In this document: positions 15,451 to 23,355 of the stretch, in pieces
Layout: each line of letters opens with the position of its first letter
How positions within the stretch are numbered: the first letter of the stretch is position 1
Assembly (NCBI GenBank): GCA_964534765.1
Contig: CAZHRJ010000037.1
Coordinates: 1-23,966, forward strand
From: CAZHRJ01 sp964534765
GTDB lineage: Bacteria; Lindowbacteria; 2-12-FULL-62-27
DNA: 23,966 nucleotides
Direction of reading: 5' to 3'
Position numbers and translations under genes: made by a program
The notes under the pieces: generated by a model
Databases searched by the model: none
What the model saw: only the letters and a program-made list of their open reading frames with translations
What the model was told of the DNA's origin: nothing

Positions 15451-16850
15451 CAATCAATTAGGGACGGCAGGATCCGAAGGGCATCCACCCTGGAGAGGAT
15501 TTTCCCCTCGGCCTGAAGTTCCCGTACGCGTTCGAGGATGGCGCCGACCGCGGGTCCTGGCGGCATATTGAGTGCGCGCATGACGTCATCGCCGGAGAGG
15601 ATTCTGGGCGGCACGACGCGATCTTTTTCTTGAAAATATCGCCGGATGCCGTCGAAGACGAATCGTTTGTGTTTTTCATTAAACTCCGGCGTTACCGCCG
15701 GCCCGAGGCTGGCCATTCGATCAGCCAGGGAGAGGATCAGAAGACCCAGGCCGTCGTCGCCGCCGAAATCGCGGAAGAGTCTGTAAAAAAAGCGATCGAG
15801 ATTGGTTTCCGGCAAATAGATGCCGGGCCCGAAAATCATGTGCTGGCCGACGAGAGTCATGAGCAAATCGGATTCAACGCGCGCGAGTTTAAATTTTTCG
15901 CAGATGGTCCGGGCCGAAGCGGCGCCGGCGCGTTCATGGCCGTAGAAATGGATTCGTCCATCCGGATCGGCGGCGCGGGTGGATGGTTTTTCGATGTCAT
16001 GGAGGAGACAGGCAAAGCGCAGGTAAGCGACGCGCGCGCGGCCGCCGATGAGGGGCCGGTTCAGATAGTCCGCGACGGCGTCGGCCGACTCGACGGGGAA
16101 AACGCGGAGAGGATCAGCGGCGAGTTCATCGATTATATCGACCGCGGCCAGACTGTGGTCCAGGACGTCCAGATGGTGGAACTCGTTCTGGACGCAACCG
16201 CGCATGGGCCGAAATTCCGGAAAAAGGGCGAGGAGAGTATCGGCGGTGTTCATTTCCTGAATGGTCCGGCCGGCGTTTTTAGCGGCCAAGAGGAGGAACC
16301 ACTCCTCCGCTATTCGTTCCGCGGCGACCGACCAGAGCGAGTTGTGGCGAATTTGGATAGCGCGGACAAGCTGTGGTACGGGCGAGAAACCGAGCGTCGC
16401 GCGGAACCGCCAGGCGCGGAGGAGCCGCAGAGGATCGTGATCGAGATTTATATCGGCGACCGCGCGGATGGATCTAGAGTGAATATCGGCCTGACCGTTG
16501 AAGGGGTCCAGGATGCGGTCGTCGTCAAGGGAAAGGGCGATGGCATTGATGGTGAAGTCGCGTTCGGCGAGACTATCGGCGATTCCGCCGGGCGGTATCG
16601 GCAGAAGATCAATGTCCGCGCCGCCGCGCAGGACCACGCGGGCGATCCGGCGGGTTTCATCGAGCGGGACAAAGAATCCATTCCACCCCTCGGCGAGCGC
16701 CCGGCCGAGGACGAACGGATCCCCGGGAACGAGCACGTCAAGATCTTTGGGAGGGACACCGAGAAGGCGATCGCGCACCGCGCCGCCGACCAGGTAGGAA
16801 CCGGCGGGCAGGCGGTTTTTCAATTCAAGCAAGCGAGCTTGAAGATTCAT
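15450..16850 (-). CDS. CCA tRNA nucleotidyltransferase/poly(A) polymerase family protein with HD domain
   Basis: The 466-aa class II nucleotidyltransferase adds CCA to tRNA 3' ends or A tails to RNA. The head domain has GGAVRDRLLG (22-31), the catalytic pair Asp36/Asp38 (DLDVL), a third carboxylate in GADIDLLP, and the ERDFTINAIA motif followed by DPLRLLRAWRFRATLGF. An HD phosphohydrolase-like domain follows (about 222-340), with HLDVLDHSL, LLHDIEKP (His284, Asp285) and HFYGHERAG. HD fusions occur in proteobacterial-type CCA enzymes that also have phosphatase activity. Sequence alone does not separate CCA-adding enzyme, A-adding enzyme and poly(A) polymerase; the HD domain favours a tRNA enzyme. 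It lies 63 bases after htrA and is translationally coupled to putA. Confidence 0.93.
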   Translation of the reverse strand: MNLQARLLELKNRLPAGSYLVGGAVRDRLLGVPPKDLDVLVPGDPFVLGRALAEGWNGFFVPLDETRRIARVVLRGGADIDLLPIPPGGIADSLAERDFTINAIALSLDDDRILDPFNGQADIHSRSIRAVADINLDHDPLRLLRAWRFRATLGFSPVPQLVRAIQIRHNSLWSVAAERIAEEWFLLLAAKNAGRTIQEMNTADTLLALFPEFRPMRGCVQNEFHHLDVLDHSLAAVDIIDELAADPLRVFPVESADAVADYLNRPLIGGRARVAYLRFACLLHDIEKPSTRAADPDGRIHFYGHERAGAASARTICEKFKLARVESDLLMTLVGQHMIFGPGIYLPETNLDRFFYRLFRDFGGDDGLGLLILSLADRMASLGPAVTPEFNEKHKRFVFDGIRRYFQEKDRVVPPRILSGDDVMRALNMPPGPAVGAILERVRELQAEGKILSRVDALRILPSLID

Positions 16851-16913
16851 TTCGGAGACGGTGTACCATATCCGCCGGTACGGATAAACTTGGGGATGGC
16901 GGGGAAGCGGCGG

Positions 16914-18302
16914 CTAAAGTTGGATGGTAAAGCTGAAGAGAAAATTTTTTCTTCGGACGGTAAAATCGGCGCGGGAACTTTTTTTGAGGCGTTTGACGAC
17001 GTCGTGGAAGGATTCAACCGAATCGATGTGCCGGCTGTTGATTTCAACCAGAATATCGCCGGGCATGACCGGCGGGGGGCTAAGCCGGCCAAAGACCCCG
17101 TCAGGCGAAACAGCCGTGACCACCACTCCCCCGCCGACGGCCCGGCGGTACCGGACCGACACGTCCTGGACTTCGAGCCCGAGATTCACGCGAATGAGAG
17201 CCGGCGGGATGGCGCGCGACGTCAGCCGGTAAACGCGTTCGGATCCATCGGCCGACACGCGGGCGGCGACCACCTGGCCGATGCGAAGGGACATGATGAT
17301 CGACTCATATTCTTCAGCGGATCGGATGGTTTTTCCGTTGAGAGCCCGAAGGACCATCCCAGATTTGATTCCCGCCGAAGCGGCTTCACTCTGATCGATA
17401 ACCCGCTTAATCCGGAGCCCCTCTTCGGCTCCCCGGCCGGAGGATTCGAGGTCGACGAGTTCCCATCCAAACCAAGCCAGCTGGATTTCCCCGCTCTCGA
17501 GGATGTCGGTGAGGACTTTCCGAGCCTGGTCCGCCGGGATGGCGAATCCGAGACCTTCGTAGACGCCTGATTTCGAGACGATGAGAGTATTAATGCCGAC
17601 AACCTTGCCTTCGGCGTTCACCAGCGGCCCGCCGGAGTTGCCGGGATTAATGGCGGCGTCGGTCTGAATCATGTTGAAATATTTATAATCCTGTTTCGGC
17701 GGCAACCGCCGGCCGACGGCGCTGATCACTCCCGCGGTCACGCTGGCCTCCAGGTTGGACGGCGCGCCGATGGCGATGGCCCATTCGCCGAGCGCCAGGT
17801 CTTCCGCGGTGCCAAGAGTGACGAAGGGCAGGTCAAGCGCCTCAGCGCCGGCTGAGCCATCATCGGTCGGGACGAGTTCAAGAAGGGCCAGGTCGAGAGG
17901 CAGGCCCCGGCCCTTGACGCGGGCTGGGAAGATACGACCGTCTGACAGGGTGACATGGATTTTCCGCGCGTCGGCGACGACATGGTCGTTGGTCAAGACC
18001 AGCCCCTGTTTGCCGACGAGGATGCCGCTGCCGACCGCGGGGATTCGGACAAGACGTCTGAACCCGCCGAAAAACGGATCGGAGAACCAGTCAGAAAAAA
18101 AATCGTCGTGGAGCGTGCGAAACGGATTGATCTGCTGGACCGCGACGCGTTCCGCGCCGATCGTGACGGTCGCCGGCAGGACGGCGGCGGCGGCGGTGAC
18201 GATGGCCGAGCGCCGGGATGAATCGATATCCGCCCGGGAGGCAAAGGGCAGGAGGCAGAAGGCAAGAGCGGTCAGGGCCGCCGGCGGGGACAGTCCAATC
18301 AC
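16914..18302 (-). CDS. Periplasmic HtrA/DegP-family serine protease with two PDZ domains
   Basis: The 462-aa protein has an N-terminal hydrophobic signal peptide (about residues 3-22, ending near FASRAD). The trypsin-like domain carries His107 (TNDHVV), Asp137 (LDLAL) and Ser223 (NPGNSGGP), so the catalytic triad is complete. Two PDZ domains follow (about 268-362 and 370-460), the second ending VKRLKKSSRADFTV. This is the DegP/DegQ/MucD layout for degrading or refolding damaged envelope proteins. A Phe/Asp-rich stretch at 61-83 (FFSDWFSDPFFGGF) corresponds to the flexible LA loop. The start is a GTG, twelve bases after the accB stop. No SigmaE-type promoter is evident; expression is probably from the long upstream transcript. 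Confidence 0.96.
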   Translation of the reverse strand: MIGLSPPAALTALAFCLLPFASRADIDSSRRSAIVTAAAAVLPATVTIGAERVAVQQINPFRTLHDDFFSDWFSDPFFGGFRRLVRIPAVGSGILVGKQGLVLTNDHVVADARKIHVTLSDGRIFPARVKGRGLPLDLALLELVPTDDGSAGAEALDLPFVTLGTAEDLALGEWAIAIGAPSNLEASVTAGVISAVGRRLPPKQDYKYFNMIQTDAAINPGNSGGPLVNAEGKVVGINTLIVSKSGVYEGLGFAIPADQARKVLTDILESGEIQLAWFGWELVDLESSGRGAEEGLRIKRVIDQSEAASAGIKSGMVLRALNGKTIRSAEEYESIIMSLRIGQVVAARVSADGSERVYRLTSRAIPPALIRVNLGLEVQDVSVRYRRAVGGGVVVTAVSPDGVFGRLSPPPVMPGDILVEINSRHIDSVESFHDVVKRLKKSSRADFTVRRKNFLFSFTIQL

Positions 18303-18314
18303 GACCGCACCGCG

Positions 18315-18812
18315 TCAGCCGTTGGGATCGACTTCAAAGAGGACCGCTCCCGACTCCACCGATGCGGCGCTCTCGAGACAAATCTTGACAATTTTTCCGG
18401 AAACGTCCGCCTTGATCTCATTCATGACCTTCATGGCCTCGATGATACAGACGGTTGTGCTCGGCGAGACCCGGTCGCCCTCCTGAACGTAGGGGGTGGA
18501 GGAGGGCGAAGGCGCCCGGTAAAACGTGCCGGCCATCGGGGATCGAATGGAAAGGAAGGTCGAAGCGAGTTCGGCGTGGGCAGTCTGCGCGGGCGCTGCG
18601 GTTGTTGAATCAGCGTGGGTGAGGACTCTGGGTGAAACCGGCGCGTAGAAACTGGGCGTGCCGGACCGGACTTCGATTCTGCCCTGATCGGATTCGATGA
18701 CGAGGTCGTCGAGTCTGTGAAGAGACATGAACTCCCGGATTTCAGAGGCGACAAGTTCCGGTACGATGTCCGGAATGGGATCGGCGGTTTTGGCCGATTT
18801 TTTCTTTTTCAC
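18315..18812 (-). CDS. accB: Biotin carboxyl carrier protein of acetyl-CoA carboxylase
   Basis: The 165-aa protein carries biotin between the biotin carboxylase and carboxyltransferase of acetyl-CoA carboxylase, the first step of fatty-acid synthesis. The N-terminal helix region (IREFMSLHRLDDLVIES) is typical of AccB. A Ser/Thr/Ala/Pro linker (about 52-85) follows, then the biotinyl domain (88-162) with SPMAGTFYRAPSP, including the AccB-type thumb, and the biotinylation motif EAMKVMNE with target Lys128. The start is a GTG whose last base pair overlaps the hflX stop (GTGA). The usual partner accC, which normally follows accB, is absent; htrA follows instead. Confidence 0.95.
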   Translation of the reverse strand: MKKKKSAKTADPIPDIVPELVASEIREFMSLHRLDDLVIESDQGRIEVRSGTPSFYAPVSPRVLTHADSTTAAPAQTAHAELASTFLSIRSPMAGTFYRAPSPSSTPYVQEGDRVSPSTTVCIIEAMKVMNEIKADVSGKIVKICLESAASVESGAVLFEVDPNG

Positions 18813-19969
18813 GCGCGCGCGGGCGAGATGATCAATTTTTGGCGAATGGCCTCGCGCAGCGCGCTGACGCCAAATCCGGTTCTGGCCGAGAGGAAGAGAG
18901 AATCCGGAAATTCCCGGATCAGGTGATCCGGCATGGACTGGATGCGGTCGGCCTTGTTAAACGCCGTCAGGATGGGCCGGCTGGTGGATATGCGGCTGAG
19001 CACCTCCGATACGACTTCCGCCTGTTTTCGGAATTCGGGATTGGAGACGTCGATGACATGGAGGAGCAAATCGGCGTCGCGCACCTCATCGAGCGTCGAC
19101 AGGAACGCGTCGAAGAGGTGATCGGGCAGATTTCGAATGAAACCGACCGTGTCACTAATGAGGACGCGGTCGGGCGCCGATTCGCCTGATAAAGACGGGA
19201 AAACCATGGCGGCTGTTTTGGTGTCGAGGGTACAAAAGAGCTGATCCTCGGCTAGGACATCGGATCGAGTCAGGAGATTCAATAGGGTGGACTTGCCGGC
19301 GTTGGTATAGCCGACGATGGCGATGCGGGGCATCCGGTCCCGGGATGAGCGCTGGACCGTCCGGGCGCGGCCCATGCGTTCAAGCTGGTCCTGCAGGAAC
19401 GCGAGTCTTTTTCTGGCGAGCCTGCGGTCAACTTCGATCTGCGTTTCACCCGGACCCCGAGTGCCGATGCCGCCCTGCTGGCGCTCAAGGTGCCGCCAGA
19501 GACCCGCGAGACGGGGAAGAAGATACTGCAGCTGCGCCAATTCAACGCGCCACTTGGCGTCGCGGCTCCGGGCGTGTTTGGCGAAGATATCGAGAATCAG
19601 ACCCGGCCGGTCCATGACCTTGACCTCACTGCCGAGCATATCCTGAAGATTGCGGACCTGGGTGGGCGACAGGTTGGCGTTGAAAATGACGATCTGATAT
19701 CCCTCGCTGCTCACGACCTGGGCCATCTCAGATGATTTGCCGCGGCCCATCCAGACCGCCGGATCGATCCGATCGACCCGCTGGACAACGGTTCCCGCAA
19801 CAGCCGCCCCCGCGGTGCGGGCCAGTTCCGCGAGTTCGGCCAAGTCGGCGTCGATGGGCCGGCCCCGGATGACCAGGCCGACGATCAACGTTTTTGGCGG
19901 GCCCATGCCGGTTTGACGTGGACACCTGGGCCTGCCGGAGAGGGGAATTGATCGGAAAGATGGGCTCAT
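18809..19969 (-). CDS. hflX: GTPase HflX
   Basis: The 386-aa ribosome-binding GTPase splits stalled or heat-damaged 70S ribosomes. The N-terminal HflX domain includes AELARTAGAAVAGTVVQR, WMGRGKSSEM and LSPTQVRNLQ. The linker has GGIGTRGPGETQIEVDRR, a family signature. The G domain has G1 GYTNAGKST (220-228), G3 DTVGF (273-277), G4 NKAD (338-341) and G5 SA (361-362). The family N-terminus fits an alternative ATG at 19906 (MGPPKTLIVGLV); the first 21 residues from 19969 are not conserved in character, and neither start has a clear Shine-Dalgarno. It follows the small SPFH gene and is translationally coupled to accB. Confidence 0.96.
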   Translation of the reverse strand: MSPSFRSIPLSGRPRCPRQTGMGPPKTLIVGLVIRGRPIDADLAELAELARTAGAAVAGTVVQRVDRIDPAVWMGRGKSSEMAQVVSSEGYQIVIFNANLSPTQVRNLQDMLGSEVKVMDRPGLILDIFAKHARSRDAKWRVELAQLQYLLPRLAGLWRHLERQQGGIGTRGPGETQIEVDRRLARKRLAFLQDQLERMGRARTVQRSSRDRMPRIAIVGYTNAGKSTLLNLLTRSDVLAEDQLFCTLDTKTAAMVFPSLSGESAPDRVLISDTVGFIRNLPDHLFDAFLSTLDEVRDADLLLHVIDVSNPEFRKQAEVVSEVLSRISTSRPILTAFNKADRIQSMPDHLIREFPDSLFLSARTGFGVSALREAIRQKLIISPARA

Positions 19970-20018
19970 CGGATGAATCGGGATGTGAGAGAGAAGTTCA
20001 GACTACGCCAGGGGTTCA

Positions 20019-20576
20019 TCAGTCCGACGAAGGATCGGTGTCGGAGCTATCGAATTCCTCTTCCGTCAGGTGAACCATCTCCAGTCTGGCCAGGATGGCT
20101 TGATCGAGCCAGAGGCCATCAGAGGCGAGAGCGCCGGCGATGGCGGAATAAATTTGCTGCTGATGTTCCGGGTGGGAGACATCGCCTCCGGCCCTATAAA
20201 CTTCCCGTTCGAGGATCGCCTGGACGGTGGGGCGGGTAACGTCATCGAGGTAGTTCGGCCCGAGGCGGCGGTGGATGGCCGGCGCGGAATCGGGGTCGAG
20301 CCTGACCTGGGCGGTTAGGCGGAATTTTTTTCCGCCATCAATCGGGACATCGAGGGACAACATCCGGACGCGGATGGAGTAGAGATGAACCCGGGTGACC
20401 ACCGGCAGGACCAGATGGAGTCCGGGACTCAGCGAAGGAGATAACTTGAAAAACCGGGGCGGCGGTATCCGCATGGACAGGATGCCGACGGAACCGTCCG
20501 GCACCGCCGCGATGGAGGAATAGACCACGCCCGCCAACAGGGCCAAGAGAATCAGGAAGAGGAAAAACCGCCGCAA
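20019..20576 (-). CDS. Small SPFH/band-7-like membrane protein
   Basis: The 185-aa protein has a single N-terminal membrane anchor (FFLFLILLALLAGVVYSSIA, residues 4-23) followed by a prohibitin/stomatin-like region. VPDGSVGILSM, PSLSPGLHLVLPVVTRVHLY and VPIDGGKKFRLTAQVRLD follow the usual start of SPFH domains, and the rest (TVQAILEREVYRAGG) fits the following helix. The long coiled coil of full HflK/HflC or prohibitins is absent, and the tail is acidic (LTEEEFDSSDTDPSSD). The start is TTG at 20576 with a strong AAGGAG eight bases upstream, inside the end of miaA (25-base overlap). Sitting between miaA and hflX, it suggests a truncated HflC/HflK relative or an SPFH scaffold for membrane proteases. 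It is probably envelope-facing; function is inferred from family and context only. Confidence 0.75.
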   Translation of the reverse strand: MRRFFLFLILLALLAGVVYSSIAAVPDGSVGILSMRIPPPRFFKLSPSLSPGLHLVLPVVTRVHLYSIRVRMLSLDVPIDGGKKFRLTAQVRLDPDSAPAIHRRLGPNYLDDVTRPTVQAILEREVYRAGGDVSHPEHQQQIYSAIAGALASDGLWLDQAILARLEMVHLTEEEFDSSDTDPSSD

Positions 20577-21487
20577 GCGTCACACTCCTTCCATCGGCGC
20601 CAGAGATCCTCCGGCGAGAGGTCCGCCGGCGCCATCCATTTGCGTTCATACCTGAAATGCCGCCACCAGGTCAACTGGCGCTTGGCCAGCTGCCGGGTGC
20701 GCCGGCAAGTTCGATCGACGGCCTCTTCTTTGTCGATCCTGCCGGTGACGAGGAGGACCGCCTCGGCGTATCCGATGGCTGAAAAAGCCGGGAGGGATAC
20801 GGGGAAGGATCGCAGCAGACGATCGACTTCTTCAGGCAATCCGCCGTCGAACATCCGCCGAGTGCGATCCTCGATCAAGCGAAGGAGCCGGGCGCGGTCC
20901 ATTTCAAGTACAAAAATGTCCGGCGCGAACGCGGGCCGCCGGCGCGCGCTTTGAGAGAAAGGCCGGGCGGTGATTTCACAAACTTCCAGAGCGCGGACGA
21001 TCCGCTGACGATTTGCCGGCCCGATGGCCATGGCGGCGGCGGGATCGATTTTTCGCAATCGGTCGAAGAGCGATCCCGGGCTGATTTGATCCTCCACCAT
21101 CAGCCGGTCCCGGATTTCAGCTGAAGCGGGAGGGTTATCCGCCAATCCCCGGACAACGGCGTCGATATAGAATCCGGTTCCGCCGACAACCAGGATGGGA
21201 TCGGGCAGTCGCGGGATAAGCGCGGTAAATTTCCGGGAGAAGTCCCCGGCGCTGAATCCGGCGGTGCGGCGGCCGACGGCGGCGATGGACGTGACATCCA
21301 TGAGATGGTGAACGATCCGGCGCCGGGTAGAAATCGGCGGTTTGGCCGTGCCGATTTCGAGTTCGCGATAGACGCTGAGGGCGTCGGCGGAGACGATTTC
21401 GATGCGGCAGTTTTGCGCCGCGAGGAAATCGGCGAGCCTGACAGCGAGATCCGTTTTTCCGACGCCGGTGGGTCCCGTGAGGACCAT
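20552..21487 (-). CDS. miaA: tRNA dimethylallyltransferase
   Basis: The 311-aa cytoplasmic enzyme transfers dimethylallyl from DMAPP to A37 of tRNAs reading codons starting with U. It has the P-loop GPTGVGKT (5-12), SADALSVYRELEIGTAKP, HHLMDV, ILVVGGTGFYIDAVVRGL, the QRIVRALEV motif and the C-terminal RQLAKRQLTWWRH. Length is typical. The ATG at 21487 gives a very short lead before the P-loop, and no earlier standard start lies between it and the mutL stop 41 bases upstream. The mutL-miaA order is widely conserved. The C-terminus ends CDACGGFSSS and overlaps the next gene. Confidence 0.96.
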   Translation of the reverse strand: MVLTGPTGVGKTDLAVRLADFLAAQNCRIEIVSADALSVYRELEIGTAKPPISTRRRIVHHLMDVTSIAAVGRRTAGFSAGDFSRKFTALIPRLPDPILVVGGTGFYIDAVVRGLADNPPASAEIRDRLMVEDQISPGSLFDRLRKIDPAAAMAIGPANRQRIVRALEVCEITARPFSQSARRRPAFAPDIFVLEMDRARLLRLIEDRTRRMFDGGLPEEVDRLLRSFPVSLPAFSAIGYAEAVLLVTGRIDKEEAVDRTCRRTRQLAKRQLTWWRHFRYERKWMAPADLSPEDLWRRWKECDACGGFSSS

Positions 21488-21528
21488 GCCGCCGCGAAGG
21501 GGGCGGATCGAACCGGGTGGTGGTGAGG

Positions 21529-23355
21529 TTATTTTCGAAGGAATCGGCGTTCGAGTTCGTCTTTGGAAAGTTTGATCATGGAGGGCCGGCCGTGCGGGCA
21601 GATGCGAAAATGCTGGGAGGACAAAAGATCCGACAGGAGCCTGGATTGTTCCTCCGGCAGCAGGACATCGCCGGCTTTGATGGCGGCTCTGCAGGAAAAA
21701 TGGGCGAGGATATCGTGAAACAGTTCCTCTTCCGAACGCCGGGTCATGTCAAAAGAAGATAATTCCTCGACGAACTTCAAAAACACCTTCCGGTCCGCCA
21801 CCCGGCGGCCAAGGATGGACGGCACGGCCCGGACCACCCAGACGCCGCGGGGTCCAAAGGGTTCGATTTCAAATCCCATGCGCCGAAGAGACGCAGCCGC
21901 GCGCTCAAAGAGAATGGAATCCCTGAGCCCCAGCTCAAGTATGAGGGGAACCAGCAGAGCCTGGGACAGGGCGCCGCGGGATTCGATGCGATCGGTTGTG
22001 CGCGCCAGCAAAACGCGCTCGGATGCCACATGCTGGTCCACTATCCAGATCTGCGGATCGGCCGACTCGGAGGATTCAGCGGGGATTTCCTCGACAAGGA
22101 GAAATGTTTTGTAAATCTGCCCAAGAACACGGAACCGGCCGGCGACCAGCGGGAAAAGAGTGGCGGCCGCCGCCGGTTGGAGAAAGTCCGGATCCGGAGA
22201 CAGAGCAGGATCGGGATCGCCGGGTTCGACGGGCGCGATGGACGGATTAGGCGGCTGGGGCCGGTCCGTTGAATGGGAAAGCGGCGACGCTTCGGGGGCA
22301 CCCGGAGACGCGATGGGCCCGCCAGCGACGGCGGACGCAGATTCCGGGGTCGGCGTTGATGAGGGATGAAAGCGATGAATGGCGCCGGACAGGGTTTCCG
22401 AGACCGCCTGATAGACGATCGACGGATCGGAAAACCGGACTTCGGCCTTGGCCGGATGGACGTTGACATCGACCAGATGAGGATTGATATCGAGGAACAT
22501 AAAAACCGCCGGGAATCCCTGATCGAGTATTTCCCGATAGACCGTCAGGATGACATGCGTCAGGCGGGAATCCTGAATCCGGCGGCCGTTGACGAAGAGG
22601 ACCATCGACGAGCGGGTGGATTTGACGACAGAGGGATCGGTGGCCAGGCCAGAGATGCGGATCGAAGCGGTTTCCGATTGAAATGGGATGGCGGCCTGAT
22701 GGATCAGAGGATCGTAGAGTTCACGGACGCGGTCGGCTATCGTCTCCCCGGCCGGCAGGGCGAAGGATTCGATACCGTCGCGGATGTACCGAAATGCCAA
22801 ATTTGGGAATGCCAGCGCGTGTTCGATGATGACTTCGGTGACCGCCCGGGTTTCGGAGGTATCAGAGCGAAGGAATTTTCTCCGAGCGGGCACGTTCCAG
22901 AACAAATCCCTAACCGACACGGAAGTTCCTGCAGGCGCGGCGGCGGGAGAGATGGTCGATTTGTCCGCGGAAGCCGTCAGCCGATGGCCGGAACGGGCGG
23001 TGGATGCGGCGGTGAGGATCTCAAGCCGGCTGACGGCGAGAATGCTTGGGAGGGCTTCACCCCGGAATCCCAGGGATCGGATGTTATGGAGATCGTCGAT
23101 TGATCGGATTTTACTGGTGGCATGAGGGAGGACGGCGAGTTTCAGGGAGTCGTGATCCATGCCGATTCCGTCATCGCGGACCAGGATGCGTTTTTTGCCG
23201 CCTTTTTCAATTTCAATCAGAATGTCGGTCGCACCGGCATCGACTGCGTTGTCCAGAAGTTCCCGAACAACCGCGGCCGGGCGGGTGACGACTTCGCCGG
23301 CGGCGATTTGGTTGACAACCTCCGGCGCGAGGACGGCGATATCGGGCCGGGTCAT
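21529..23355 (-). CDS. mutL: DNA mismatch repair protein MutL
   Basis: I chose ATG 23355 (608 aa) because it overlaps the mutS stop as ATGA; an ATG at 23373 would add six residues. The N-terminal GHKL ATPase has QIAAGEVV, RELLDNAVDAG (catalytic Glu32), RDDGIGM, HATSKI and LGFRGEALPSI. A Pro/Ser-rich linker (about 330-395) leads to the C-terminal dimerisation/endonuclease domain. Its motifs, numbered from the 608-aa start, are DQHVASERVLLA (440-451), SCRAAIKAGD and CPHGRP (586-591). The usual DQHA(X)2E(X)4E motif is nearly complete, but the final Glu is Ala. Asp440, His442 and Glu446 are kept with the Cys/His pair, so nicking activity is likely. This fits an organism without MutH. Confidence 0.97.
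   Translation of the reverse strand: MTRPDIAVLAPEVVNQIAAGEVVTRPAAVVRELLDNAVDAGATDILIEIEKGGKKRILVRDDGIGMDHDSLKLAVLPHATSKIRSIDDLHNIRSLGFRGEALPSILAVSRLEILTAASTARSGHRLTASADKSTISPAAAPAGTSVSVRDLFWNVPARRKFLRSDTSETRAVTEVIIEHALAFPNLAFRYIRDGIESFALPAGETIADRVRELYDPLIHQAAIPFQSETASIRISGLATDPSVVKSTRSSMVLFVNGRRIQDSRLTHVILTVYREILDQGFPAVFMFLDINPHLVDVNVHPAKAEVRFSDPSIVYQAVSETLSGAIHRFHPSSTPTPESASAVAGGPIASPGAPEASPLSHSTDRPQPPNPSIAPVEPGDPDPALSPDPDFLQPAAAATLFPLVAGRFRVLGQIYKTFLLVEEIPAESSESADPQIWIVDQHVASERVLLARTTDRIESRGALSQALLVPLILELGLRDSILFERAAASLRRMGFEIEPFGPRGVWVVRAVPSILGRRVADRKVFLKFVEELSSFDMTRRSEEELFHDILAHFSCRAAIKAGDVLLPEEQSRLLSDLLSSQHFRICPHGRPSMIKLSKDELERRFLRK

Noticed and set aside
15630..17570. A 646-codon open frame on the plus strand opposite cca and htrA
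   Set aside because: It lies antisense to two clear family members with complete catalytic motifs. Its translation is rich in Asp, Gly and Arg without any domain, as expected from codon bias mirrored onto the other strand.
17755..18486. A 243-codon plus-strand open frame opposite htrA and accB
   Set aside because: Low-complexity Arg/Ser/Ala-rich translation, antisense to well-supported genes, with no ribosome-binding site.
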